DNA of 64,000 nucleotides. Origin: Callaeas wilsoni. Lineage: Eukaryota > Chordata > Aves > Passeriformes > Callaeidae. The notes under the pieces were generated by a model. That model made no database searches. It was not told where the DNA came from and saw only the letters and a program-made list of their open reading frames with translations. The stretch covers positions 165,857 through 229,856 of the forward strand of contig VWPU01005284.1 in NCBI GenBank assembly GCA_013398955.1, read 5' to 3'. Positions 1 through 10,840 of this stretch are shown here, piece after piece. The first letter of the stretch is position 1. Every line of letters starts with the position of its first letter. A program made the position numbers and the translations under genes.

Positions 1-980
1 GCCTGGATAAAATTACTATGATATGGATTCCAAACTGTTTGGAAAACTGCACTTGTAAAACAGTTATCAGTGACTCACTGGCTGTCTAGAAGGATGCATC
101 AAGGTGGGCACCATGGTCTCTAATGGCTTAGATTATGGAATAAGGCATGCGCCTTGATAAATGATAGAATAAATACCCTGTTGAATATCATACACATTGT
201 AGAGGGAACAGGATTAAAATTCAAAATTACCTAGATGGATTGGAGAAATAATCTGGGGGGAAAAAAAAAAGAGAGATGCAAATCAATGGAGATGAGTACA
301 AGGTGATGAGGAGCAATCAATAGTACCAGCACAACATGGGAACAGCTGTGTATAGTTCTGCTGAGAAGGATATAGAGGGTTACAGTGGATCACAAACTGC
401 CTGTGAGTCAATAATAGTAAATCACCTGTTGCAAGGAAAGCAAACACATGCTGGGATATATAAACAGGAGCATCATGTGTAAGATACGTGAAGTAATCCT
501 TGAGACTCAACTGCATCGAGTTTTGGATGTTACATTTTAAGAAAGATGTAGGTTTCCTGGACTTAGTCCACAAAACAAAGAATTCTCAGAGATTTAGAAA
601 CCACAAATAGTGAGGGAAGATTGAACGAGCTAAGAGCCTGCGAAGAGAGGTCTCAAAGGGTTTATGAGGAAGGAGGAAGCTGCCATGAACACAATAACCT
701 TTTCTTTGCATCCATGGCAGAGAGGACAAGTAATAATGGCCTTAAATTGCAGGAAAAGAGATTCAGATGAGACATTGGGGAACACTTTTTGAGGTGAGGG
801 GAAAGTAATACGAGGAACAGATTGCTTGGGGAGGTTATGGAGTCTGCCAGTGGTGGTTTAAAAGAGCAGGTTAAACACATGCCTGTCAGGAGTGATGGAG
901 GTCTGGACAGCTGATCACTGCTTGGGGCAGAGATGGACTATATGAGCTCTCAAGGTCCCTTGAAGTCCTACAGCTATATG
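1..980 (+). mobile_element. Old CR1 LINE fragment (ORF2 end and 3' UTR)
   Basis: The stretch reads as a decayed CR1 retrotransposon in plus orientation, cut by the left window edge. Successive blocks match the usual CR1 order: a segment around 195-230 (aggattaaaattcaaaatta), the 'gggttacagtggatcacaaa' block near 375, the 'taaacaggagcatcatgtgtaag' block near 460, an 'aaattgcaggaaaagagatt' block near 743, and the 3' end with 'atggactatatgagctctcaaggtccctt' at about 932-962. Frames are broken by many stops and indels, so no protein is made. The layout resembles the older CR1 subfamilies shared with other sauropsids. The match is from memory of consensus patterns, so divergence is not measured. 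The right end is placed at the last recognisable tail bases. Confidence 0.8.
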
Positions 981-2404
981 TTTTAGTTCAAACTGAGCGG
1001 TCAGATGAACAAGAAGGAATCATGAATGTGAGTTCCCTTTTATTTCCAAAGGGCAAGTTGTTTGGGGGTTTTTTTGGGTTTTTTTTGGTTGGTTTTTTTT
1101 TTTTTTTAAAAGCAAAGAAATCAGTAAGTCAGCTGGACCTGGGAACTTAGAGACTTTAAAGGAGGAGGAGGAGCATAATACATTTAAATAATACATTCAA
1201 GCGAGTACTGCAAAATGATTTGTAATTTGCATCCTAGGAAAAGAGAGTAAACCTGGAGGAGATGAATGAGCAACTATTTTTAAAACCTTAACTTTAAAAA
1301 TATCTCAGCCACAAGCAGAGAACCTAGAAGGAACAGAGGAGGGCAGAAGCAGCACGTTGTCTACAGTATTAACAAATTTCTGAATGCTGCCATCCCTAAA
1401 TACAAAGATCAAAGAAATAATTTGTGGTGGCACTGCAGAGCAGATGTGAGGTGAGTGAAGACAAGAGGAGCTGTGAGGCTGCAAAGGAGTTGTGAGTATT
1501 TTAAGGCAACTGTAGTTAGAGAAAGGAGCCTTCCTCTCTCCCTGAAACATGGCAATCACTCAGTCACTGTAATCTCAAAATGCAGAGCTGGGTCTGTTTC
1601 CCTCCACCTCCCAAGGAGCTACAAAAGTGCCCATGATCTACTCTGAGCACAAAGCAGACACCCTGTGCCTCTCAGGCCACTGCTTGGCAAGTGTGAAAGG
1701 GGGATTCCTGCCTTTGGGAGAGGAAGCAAAGAATCAGGACTGGGAGTGGGATCTGAGAGAAAGGTCTAAGTTTCTTTTCTGACTGCCATCCAGAGGAGCA
1801 GAGGACAGGAGCAGCATTTCCCAGTGTTTAAGGGACATATTCCTGCAGCAGTGGCAGCTGCCCTGCCCCTGTTTGTGTTGGCAATCACAGCAAGGCCAGC
1901 TCTGCAGAGCTTGGCATAAGCCAAGAAAGCCATAGGTCTGTGGACCTTTTATTACCCCCCAGCAGTCTGCTGCACTTGATAACCACCTAGGCCACCTGCA
2001 TATCAAGGCAGACTCGAAAAGGGGATTAAGTAACAAAGAAAGGTATGTCTTGGGAGGTCAGAAAGTGCAGGGATGAAGTGAGAATTGCTAGAAGTCAAAC
2101 TGGGTTAGTTCCTGCAAAGGAAAAGAAACAACAGAAGGATACTTACGACTACAAATGAAAAAAAAAAAGAACTGGAACCTCTGCATTTAGTGAGAAAAAT
2201 TTGCAGAGTTCTAAACTAGAGATCTACTTTGCCCCTAAGAGCAGGGATATAGAGTGTGGGGGCAAAGTTAGATGGACTAATGGGAATAAGTGTATTGAAA
2301 AGGCAATGATTGCATGCAAGATGGAAGCAATGCAGAGAGCTTACTGTGCTCAAACAAGGGAGGTGAGGAAACCACCCTCCTCAGATGCTAAAAAAATAGG
2401 CCCA
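981..2404. other. Unassigned single-copy DNA with T/G-rich tract
   Basis: No gene or confident repeat was recognised apart from the T/G homopolymer tract listed separately. Short open frames on both strands (up to 100 codons) have no recognisable domain. The part after about 2060 may belong to the upstream end of the CR1 fragment that becomes recognisable at 2405, because it has similar composition and orientation, but I could not align it. Confidence 0.45.
1061..1108. repeat. T-rich homopolymer tract with G interruptions
   Basis: Runs of T separated by GGG and GG, ending in about 16 T followed by AAAA. It could be the remnant of a reverse-oriented poly(A)-like tail or simple replication slippage. 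No element body was identified on either side. Confidence 0.8.
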
Positions 2405-2830
2405 TGAAATTGCAAGTCTGGTAGATGGGATTTTTAATAAATCTGTGCAATCACTGGGGGTTCCTCTGCCTGGATAATAGCAAATGTGGTACCCATATTT
2501 AAGAAAGTGAGAGAGAGCAATCTAGGCAGCCATGGACTTGTTATTTTGGCCTCAAGGGCATAGATGGATTCAGAGCAAATTATGTCAGAAAGAATAATTG
2601 AAGACATGGAATAGAAAATGGGATATAGTGCAATATGCCATTATCAAAAAGAGATTGTGCCAGACTAACTCGATATCTGTCTTTGATAAGGTAACTGATG
2701 TTCTAGACAAGGGAAAAGTAGTAGATCTTCTCTATCTGTACTTCATTAAAATTTGGTTTGGTGCCACCTGGGAAATTATTAGTTAAATGAGAGAAGATGA
2801 GGATTAGTACAAGAGTTGTGAGGTGAGTAA
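2405..2830 (+). mobile_element. CR1 LINE relic with reverse-transcriptase frame
   Basis: This is the central ORF2 (reverse transcriptase) part of an old CR1 in plus orientation. The segment at 2408-2510 matches the CR1 block encoding 'IASLV..IFNKSV', interrupted by TAA TAG stops at about 2474. The open stretch 2598-2786 still encodes a decayed RT core: residues reading CQTNSISVFDKVTDVLDKG, then VVDLLYLYFIKIWFG, where intact elements have the catalytic-region pattern with Asp in place of the second Tyr. The sequence then runs into 'gaaattattagttaaa', again CR1-like. With stops, a lost acidic residue and no flanking ORF, the copy is dead. The fragment lies downstream of the 1-980 copy although it represents a more 5' part of the element, so it is a separate insertion or a rearrangement. 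Confidence 0.8.
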
Positions 2831-4258
2831 GGAATTTGTGTAAGAAGGGAAGGAGGCAGCTCTGCTGGAAGGAGGTTGCTAGGCAAGTTCTTGAGCCTTG
2901 GTCTTGGGAAAATTGTTTTTAGTGATAACTTTTGGCCAAAAATTAGGAGTGGATTAACAGGCAGCACCAACAATGGTTAGGATCACCAAAATATCATACC
3001 AGGTTTTGTGGAGATGATGTTAACAGGAATGTGAGGAAATGCAGCAGCACGAAATGCAAGGCCACAGATTTGGGCACTGTGAGCAAGTGTTTCACCCACA
3101 CCCTGGAAGCTTATCAGTTTGAAACAAGAAAGCAGAAGACAGGCTGGCTTGTAGCAGTCAATCACAGCTCAACTATGAGCTCACAAGTTGAGTGTGAGGA
3201 TGTGTTCCATGGGAGGACCAAATTCCTGACACTGTTGAGTACCATGGTGGTTGTATAAGGAGGTGTAGGTATCAGCTGGAACAGTCAGACTTATTCATGT
3301 TAATTGTTTGCAAGAGAGGATTAAAACTGGAGCAAATGACAATATGGAAAACCTGCATGATCAGGATCCACCATACCAGAGGAAAGGAGACTGCCTTGTT
3401 CAGTCTAGACAAATGGAGACGGAGGGAGGGGAGGAGGCACAATTACTCTCTGTAAGCACTTAATTGGGTCATACACAAGGGAAGGAGAAAAGCTGCTTTA
3501 ATTGAAGCTTGTGGTTCTCACGAAAGTGGTCAGCTAAACTTGTCCTGGGAATTAGATGGTTTTGGTTCATCAGAAGAGAGTAGACTGGCCATAGTTTTTC
3601 AAGGGTTGCAGTAGGGGCAGGCAGTGTGAGGTGCTATGAGCACTCTGTGTTCAAGGATGAGCCCACGTGACATGGAGAAACCAAGAAGCAGAGCTCAGAG
3701 CTCCAAAAGGTCACTTTCTCCTATCACACCCTAGATAGGCTGGCTGAAAATTTCAGGGTATGTAATTAATTCTTGGGTCCCAAGGAGCTGTATCACTGCT
3801 GGTAATATCTACCAGCATATCTAAAGGTGTCGAATCCATGTCTGCTTTCCTGGGGCTGTGGCTCTCTCCCCTTGCCTGCAAGTACAGTACAGATTTGCAT
3901 GGACAGAGAGGTGAAGCAGTGCCAGCACAGTGGGAAAAAGAAAAGAGAGACCACAGACAAACTCAGAGACCCTCCTTGTCACACTGAGAGAAAGAGGCAG
4001 TAGGATTTACATTCTTTCTCTTCCTCCTGGTATCTGTAATCATTAACAGACATCCCTAACACCTCTTCCTCATCCTAGTTTTGAAAGCAGTTCCTTCCTA
4101 ATGGGAGTGGAAAGAAGGGTGAGGTTGCAGCCCTTCCAGCTGGTCCACTAAATTATCCTAAGATCTGAACTGGTTCCCTGGGATGTGCTGTGTGTGTGAT
4201 GGCACAATAGGCTGCATAGGTACCGGGGTGGCGTAAGCAGGCCAGATTTCTAACAGGA
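2831..4258. other. Unassigned single-copy DNA
   Basis: The sequence may still be degraded CR1 for the first few hundred bases, since gtaaggaatttgtgtaag near 2827 is consistent with the RT region continuing. The match is lost by about 2900. From 3000 to 4253 I see no repeat, gene or RNA. A short purine-rich run lies near 3416-3440. The last five bases (4254-4258, CAGGA) form the target-site copy of the adjoining LTR. Confidence 0.4.
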
Positions 4259-4529
4259 TGTATTGGTTTGGCACAGCCTGGTTTCTGGTAGCAGGGGGGA
4301 CACAAAGACGGCTCCTGTGAAAAGCTGCTGGAAGCTTCCCACCGTGTCCAGCAGAGCCAATCCTTGATGGCTGTGAAGATGGACATGCCACTGGCCAAAC
4401 CTGGGCCAACTAGAGAGGTTGGTAACACCTCTGTGATGATATATTTAAGAAAAAAATCAAAACAGAAGTCACGGGTTCTTGCTCCTAGTCAGAGAAGAGG
4501 AGGAGGTGAGAACATGTGAGGGAAACAAC

Positions 4530-4563
4530 ATGGCGACACCAAGGTCATGGCGACACCAAGGTC
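4530..4563 (+). repeat. 17-bp perfect tandem duplication within LTR
   Basis: The unit ATGGCGACACCAAGGTC occurs twice head to tail without mismatch inside the LTR. Perfect identity in an otherwise decayed element suggests a recent duplication or a subfamily-specific feature. Confidence 0.95.
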
Positions 4564-4994
4564 AGGGTAGAAGGAGGGCGAGGAGGTGCTCCAGGTGCCG
4601 GAGCCGAGATTCCTCTGCAGGCCGTGGTGAAGACCATGGTGAAGCAGCTGTGCCCCTGCAGCCCCTGGGGATCCACAGGGAATGCAGAGATCCACCCGCA
4701 GCCCGTGGGGGAGGTGCCCATGCTGAGTGGGTGGGTGCCTGGAGGAGGCTGTGATCCAATGGGAGACCTGGAGGAGAGAGAGGACCCCTGCTTCCAGGCT
4801 GGAGCAGCCTGTCCTTGGAGGACTGCACCCCGTGGAGGAGTGACCCATGCCACAGCAGTTTTGGGAGGACTGTCTGCCCGTTGGAGGGACTCCACAGTCT
4901 CATAGGGTAAGGACTCCTCTCCCAGAGCAGTGGAAGAAAATCTCGGTGAAGTACTGACCAAAACCCCCATGCCCTGTCTCCCTGCGCTGTCGGT

Positions 4995-5018
4995 GGGAAG
5001 GAGGGAGGGGCTGGGGGG
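4995..5018 (+). repeat. G-quadruplex-capable motif in LTR
   Basis: Four G runs (GGG, GGG, GGGG, GGGGGG) separated by loops of 1-5 bases fit the G3+N1-7 pattern. It sits about 60 bp upstream of the LTR polyadenylation signal. Structure formation is not shown by sequence alone. Confidence 0.7.
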
Positions 5019-5076
5019 TAAAAGGTGTTTTAAGGGTTTATTTTACTTGTCATTATCCTCCTCTGATTCTGTTAGT

Positions 5077-5082
5077 AATAAA
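5077..5082 (+). terminator. LTR polyadenylation signal AATAAA
   Basis: Canonical hexamer in the 3' third of the plus-strand ERVL-like LTR, at the place expected for the end of the R region. It supports the assigned orientation. Confidence 0.65.
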
Positions 5083-5265
5083 ATTCACTTTGCAACTTAA
5101 ATTGAGCCTGTTTTGCCCTTGAAATATTTCTCCTGGTCCTTATCTCACTCATGAAGCCTTCGTTAATTTTTTTTTCTCCCCTTTGCCCAGCTGTAGCAGG
5201 GGAGGGTGAGCGAGTGACTCTTGTGGGTGCCTGGAACTGGGCCAGTGTCAAACCACAACATAGGA

Positions 5266-5857
5266 CCAGAAACAGAGATTCTCTCATGAAATCAGGCTCT
5301 GCGTATGTGTGAAACAGTTATGGTGATAAGAGAGCTGTTGATGGAAAGAGAACTACTATCCCTTGTGGGACTAGCGGGAGAAATATCCACCCCATTGCCT
5401 TGTGCACTCAGAGGGAAATCCCACCTGCCACTACCAATAGTGACTGATGGCTCTCCCGTACTGGTTGGTGGCTCTTTGCTAGAACTAGTGTAAACAGCAC
5501 AGGTGCCATCACTGAGAACAGTCGCTCCTTCTATCCTTCATTCCCCAGGGATTTGCTCCTGTCATCCCCTTTTTTTAAGCTGGTGAAGAGAGTATCACAA
5601 CCGCTCTTAGTCAAAAGAGGAGGGGGTGGAGGCCCATCTGGGCCCTTGGTTTGATTTCATATTTATGAAACAGCTTAAATGTCAGCTTGAGTGAAAAACG
5701 ACACCTTCCCAAGCTTCTCATATTAATGCCTGTGGCTGCCACTGGTTTCTTTAGGAAGGCAGCTTGTGGTTTTTCCTCTTGCTCTGCCCCCAAAGGCTGC
5801 AGGGAAAGATGAATTGGACTGATAGATGAGACTGCAACTGCCGATAAACTGCTTTGC
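5266..5857. other. Unassigned single-copy DNA
   Basis: Single-copy sequence between the LTR and the purine tract. No gene, RNA or repeat recognised. Confidence 0.5.
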
Positions 5858-6010
5858 TGACAGGAGAGGGAGAGGGAGGTGGGGCGGGTGGCTGATGCTG
5901 AGGAAGGAGGGAAGAAGGGAGAGAGGAAATAAGAAGGGGAGGAAGGGATGTAGAGTGAGAGAGGAAAGAGAGAGGGGAGGATTGTAGAGAGGTGGGAAAG
6001 TGGTCTAAAC
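5858..6010 (+). repeat. Purine-rich (GA/GGA) tract with G4 motif
   Basis: About 150 bases are dominated by A and G on the plus strand (gaggaaggagggaagaaggg type). The segment 5868-5888 has four G runs separated by 1-4 bases, fitting a G-quadruplex. The complementary pyrimidine strand accounts for the long Ser/Leu/Pro/Phe-rich open frame on the minus strand (5611-6159), which is therefore not a gene. Confidence 0.8.
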
Positions 6011-9000
6011 TGAAGGAGGAGAGAAATGGGGAGAGAGGATGGTTGACTGTAAGGAGAAAAATAAGAAATGAACTGGAACATGCTAAGGCAAGAGAGATGC
6101 TGAGATGCAGTGGGAAAAATAAAAGTCACGGGCAAGGTCAAAATACACTGTGGAAACATTAATTATGCACAACAATGTATATATGCATAAAGGAATAAAT
6201 ATAAATATACCCACCATCAGCAGAGGAACCGCCTCCCAAGGTCTGTGCTAAGCCTTGTGCTGCGTTGCTGGAGACTGTAAATCATTCGAGACCCTTGTAC
6301 TGCAAGTGTGTTTGTGTGACACACCAAGGAATCCTGAAGAGACGCCCAAAGCAAAGCTGAGCCAGGCAGTTCTGGAAGATAATAGGTCTCCTGGGTACTG
6401 TATTGCAAACATGGTTAGCTAGCCAGGGCCAGTTTCCCAAAAATGCCTCTCTACACGGCTGCACACTGATACAGAAACCTGAGCTTGCTTGGGCATAACT
6501 TTGGTATCTTCACATTTCATGCTGCACATCTGATGGAGATGGTTTGTCCTCCTACCCAGCTGCCTGAAGGGACTGAAGCAGGAGATGCCCTTATCACACC
6601 AGGTTAAAAGGCTTCTACCTGAAGCCAGCTGTATAAGCAGGTTATATGGGTCAGCAAAAGGTGGAGGCTGAACTTTAAGTGAAGAATAAGAAAGGAGCTT
6701 CAAGTTCCTCGGAAAAAGAAAATTACCTGTTATTCTCTCTGGGGGGAGTCTGATACAGTTTTTTTAATTACAAACCTAGAACCTGTTGGGTTGAGTCTGA
6801 ACAGCATTGTTGGAAATGAGGATACTGGTACAGAGAAACAGTGGGAAAGCAGAAGAGGGCAAAATACCCTGTCTCTTTCACAGATGTAAGGAGTCAGGAA
6901 GTGAAAGGGATTTTTTTGGCCCCACTGGGTTAGTCCTTAAGGGACAGAGTTTGTCCCAGCTAAGAATAAAGAAAGGTGAGAGCTCACTGTGAGTATGCCA
7001 GACAGGGGTAAGGACAGACTCTCCTGCATTTATATTCCAGGGTGGAGGCTCACCTGCCTTTTCACCGGCAGTCTCTGAAGTTGCCTGCGGAGTCTGGTGC
7101 TCTCAGCACGAACATCTGCTCCCTTTTCTGCTGCTCCTGGCTTTCGGTGAGCTCGTTGGTTGTTTTTTCACTTTAACCGAGAGATGTCTCTGAAGTCTTA
7201 CTCTGTCTGGGTTCACAATGCTCAGTACCTCTATCAGCTGTTACAGTGTTTTGAGCATTATTCTTGGCAATAGTATATCACTCACTTTTCAGCGTCTCAG
7301 TCAGTTCTTGTCACTTTTTTCTCCGTGATTGAGATAGTAAAAAAGTCTGCTTCCATTTCATCTTTATCCCCCATGATCAGCTCTGTTTACAGACTCACTC
7401 GATTTTTTTTTTCTTGGCAAAGCTTTTTCCTGTGGTCTTTTTCTCCAGTGCTGCTGAGGATGTGAGTCCCTCTGTGCTGACTCTTTTGTGGCATTTCTCA
7501 CCTCTGTTTCATTTCCCTGTTTAATCATTCTCCTTCTTGCCATGGGTCACACTAGATTGGTTCCTGACATCACGTTTGTACACCATCTGCTGATTAATAA
7601 CATGCAAGGGCTTGGTTTCCACTATCAACAAGCCAGTCTAGTTTAAGATTATTTAACGATAATGAACCTTGCTTCTCAAAAATGGGCATGCAAGCCAGAA
7701 CTGATTGCTTCCCTTGTCACCTCTATTCTTGCCACCCAAGAACGGAGGTGACAACGTTCACAACACCCACTTTCTAACAGCATAGAAGACTTTTTCTCCC
7801 ATAGCTAAGATTCTTTGTTCTGCTGCTAAGTTGGACTAGATCTGGTTATTCCCTACCTGCTTGAAAGGCCTTATCCAAGCCCAAGTGAGGGTCCCATACC
7901 TTTATGAGGCTCAGCCCAGCTGAGGAGACCTTGCCTCAGAAGGGGATTTTCCTTTTCTCTTTTGAGTGGTTCTGAGCAGACTTTTGGTAAAAAAACCTAC
8001 TTTTGTACCAGATTAGATGTGTTCCCAGAAATGTTCCCTGATATTGATGCTGCTCAACCTGCAGTATTCTGCTTCCATGCAACAAGTTTTCCTTCCCTCC
8101 AGACTGGGCGGCCGTGTACAGACTGCCTATGGAAAAGATCCCTGGCCTATGTTAATTCATAGACTGTGCCCAGAAGTCTTCTGGGATGCTGCTGGCTGGC
8201 CTGGGCCAAAACCATGCCAGGGGCCACACGAGCGATTTGCTAATGTAGATAGCTGAGTTCCAGTTACTGGGAGCATCCCTGTGCTTTTATAAGTCACTAG
8301 CCAGGAAAAAAGAGGATCCATTTGTTTCATAGGACCCTGAGGCTTAATACCAGTTTACACCTCAGTCCTGGCACCGAGTCATTATGCCAAGCTGCAGACT
8401 TCTGTTCAGATCAGGATTTCAAAACCCATTGCGGGCAAGGATGGGCGAGTTCTTCCCAGGAGCTACATCTTGCCTCCTTGTTTGTCCTCCTGTACCAGTG
8501 ACCTCAGCAGCATTCTCGGGAAAGCAGTTAGTTGTTAAGATGATTACAAATTAGACAGAGGGGTTTGAAAAGGAGCCTCAAACCGAAGACGTTTCTCAGA
8601 AAAGCCTCTCCTGTGACTGCAGGGAAGGATGAGATTCTCTGCTTGGAGACAGCATCACTTTGGCTCCTAGCAGGTTGCAGCCTGCTGGAAAGGCTCACTC
8701 AGCAAGGGGGTGGCTGCCTAATCCCGGGAGTGGGTAACCGGCAGTGAGGCTGCACGTGGTCCAGATTTAAATGTAGCTCTAAGGCACCAGCCCTCTCCCA
8801 TGAATGGTGGCCAGGGAGTGGCAGGAGGCTTTGACTCAAGCTTTCTTTTTATCCCTGCTGCAGACTTGCAATTACTGTTCGCATACACCACGTCTCCAGC
8901 TCCTCATGGGACCAGGGAACTAGAGGCGCTAAGTGCCGGAAGGAAGGGAAGTGCTAAGGCTGCAGCCTGGGAGCAAGCGAGAAGCTAATTCTGAGGATCA

Positions 9001-10569
9001 GGGCTCCCGGCCTCCTGATCTCCCAGAAAATCCTCGCCAGCAGCATCTGCTGCAAGCATGCAGGGAAGCAGGCAAGCTCCGGCTGTCTCCAGGTGGAGCT
9101 TTTACTCCAGCTCCGGCACGGCACCAGCTGAGCTCTGCAAAGGATGCAGCGATGCACAATGTGAAATTACCTCAGTGCTTGAGCACACATGAGCCCTAAA
9201 CAAACCCCAGTCTAATGCTCAATCCCCATCCCACAAATCCTAATTAAACATCCACCAGTAATTCTTCTGTTAACCCTCTCCAGTCAGCGATGAGTCGGGA
9301 TCTTTTGAATTGGGCCTTCGGGCTCTTTACACTTCTGCTCTGGATCCCCTGCTTACAGGGTTTAATTAAAGTGACCCAGTTTATGGTTGGGAAGGCAACA
9401 AAGAGTAACTCTCTGCTCCTTCCTGCATCAGCCCTTCTAATAACATTTGTCAGCACTGGCAATATTGCTCTGCACTTTGGGGAGGTGGGAAGAGGCACTC
9501 TAAGATGCACAAGTGGACCTTTTCTCTCACCTTTTGCATATTTCTTCTTAAAAAAATCCCAACAGCTGCTCTATGGCTTCTTACTCTCAGGACAAGTTGG
9601 CATTCTTGAGGAGGAGTGAGCCAGGGCCTGCTGTCTAAAATTGGTTTACAGGTGGAGAAGAGCCCCAGGGTATCAGCTGCCTCCTGTTTCCTCTGAGTAA
9701 GCAAAGGAACAGGTCACATGAAACAGGTCAGGTATTTTGTCTACAGTAGCCTTCTGGTAGAAATGAGCTTTCACGTGGTGCCTTGAAATTAGGATGTCAT
9801 CACTGATGTTTTTATTTTATTGATGGGGTAAGGAAAATGGAACAAACAAAAGAGAACCAGGATGGAAGAAAGAGGTTGACAATGTTTAGACAGTACACGT
9901 AATTGTTTTCCTTTTTTAAAAATTACTCAGTCATTGAGAAATAAACTTTCTTAATAAAAATAAAGGATCAAAAATGAAACATAGCTATAATTTCATTATA
10001 ACTAGTGCAGTTATTGTATTGACAAAATGTTATGTCTGCATTTTTCTGCTGTGTTTAAAACAAGATTAACCAGATTATGGTTTTACCCAACTCCAGGCAA
10101 CCTCTTTTTGCTGGACCTTCTTTTGTGGTATTTATTCCTCCTCCTCTTTCTGCAGCACTTGGCTCTGGAACTGTTTGTTTTAGGAAGCCATTTCCCTGCT
10201 GTAGAGAACAGACCACGTTTAAAATTTTGTTTGTCAGGACATTTGCACCAGCTAGAGACAACATACAAATTAACCAGGTTGTTAAACTCAAGCCTGGGCT
10301 GGATTAGCCCCTTGCAAGCACAGGGAAGAGAAGAGTGTAGTCATGTTAGAAAAGAAGCAAGGAAACAGCCCGTTATTTTCCTACTTGCAGAAAGGATCTG
10401 GGAACATCCAGTCTCTTATGGGGCAATTCAGTAGTCTTTTGGGGTCACTGTCAGTTCCTGCCAAAAGTCTAGCTAGGATCCAGCTTTGCAAGCCCCTCTG
10501 CATGCTGCTAGATTGAGTTTCTCCCCTCCCTGCCTCTGCACTGCTTCCCTGCACACGGGGACAGGGCTG
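6011..10569. other. Unassigned single-copy DNA
   Basis: No supported gene. A splice-flanked open segment at 7041-7146 is treated separately as a finding. A short 'ttggactagatctgg' at about 7831 recalls the CR1 3' end but is too short to annotate. The part 8380-9240 is GC-richer than its surroundings, with several unrelated short open frames on both strands. From 9780 to 10030 the sequence becomes AT-rich. Confidence 0.45.
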
Positions 10570-10840
10570 TGTGTAATTTCATATGACTTGCTCTAATATT
10601 AATATCTCCATGTGCAGTAGTCATTCCAGTGAGAATAAACTGTTATTTTTTATTTTAAATGGTTAATATTCATCAAATGTTTATGAAAATACTTAACCCA
10701 TAATGATGACAAACACAGTGCCTAATAAAGATGGAAGTGAAGATCCTCTTTGTGAATATGTAATCAGAAGAGTAAAGAAAATTACATTAAAAAGACTTCA
10801 TTATGCCATTAAATGTGTGAAATGACTTTTTCTTCTCCAT
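10570..10840. other. AT-rich block resembling a conserved non-coding element
   Basis: Dense TAAT and ATTA motifs (taatattaatatc, ggttaatattcatc, cccataatgatga) and no repeat similarity. Such texture is typical of vertebrate developmental enhancers, but conservation cannot be judged from one genome. Inference only. Confidence 0.25.

Larger units (their letters stand above)
4259..5260 (+). mobile_element. ERVL-like solo LTR, plus strand, 1002 bp
   Basis: A single long terminal repeat of an endogenous retrovirus, of the roughly 1-kb ERVL-like kind common in birds. It begins TGTATTGG and ends CACAACA, giving the canonical TG...CA termini. It is flanked by CAGGA (4254-4258) and TAGGA (5261-5265), a 5-bp target duplication with one mismatch, as expected for ERVL integration. 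Inside are a TATA-like tatatttaag near 4440, a GC-rich middle (about 4560-4900) and an AATAAA polyadenylation signal at 5077-5082. No gag, pol or env follows, so this is a solo LTR left by LTR-LTR recombination. Several overlapping open frames of 80-140 codons on both strands in the GC-rich part are artefacts of composition, not genes. The same terminal sequence recurs inverted at the right edge of the window. Confidence 0.88.

Noticed and set aside
4479..4970. Cluster of 90-141-codon frames on both strands
   Set aside because: All fall in the GC-rich middle of the plus-strand solo LTR, which does not encode protein.
5611..6159. 182-codon minus-strand frame rich in Ser, Pro, Leu and Phe
   Set aside because: It is a translation of the purine-rich tract; low complexity explains the absence of stops.
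7826..7850. ttggactagatctgg as a CR1 3' end
   Set aside because: Too short, and the following bases do not match the CR1 tail.
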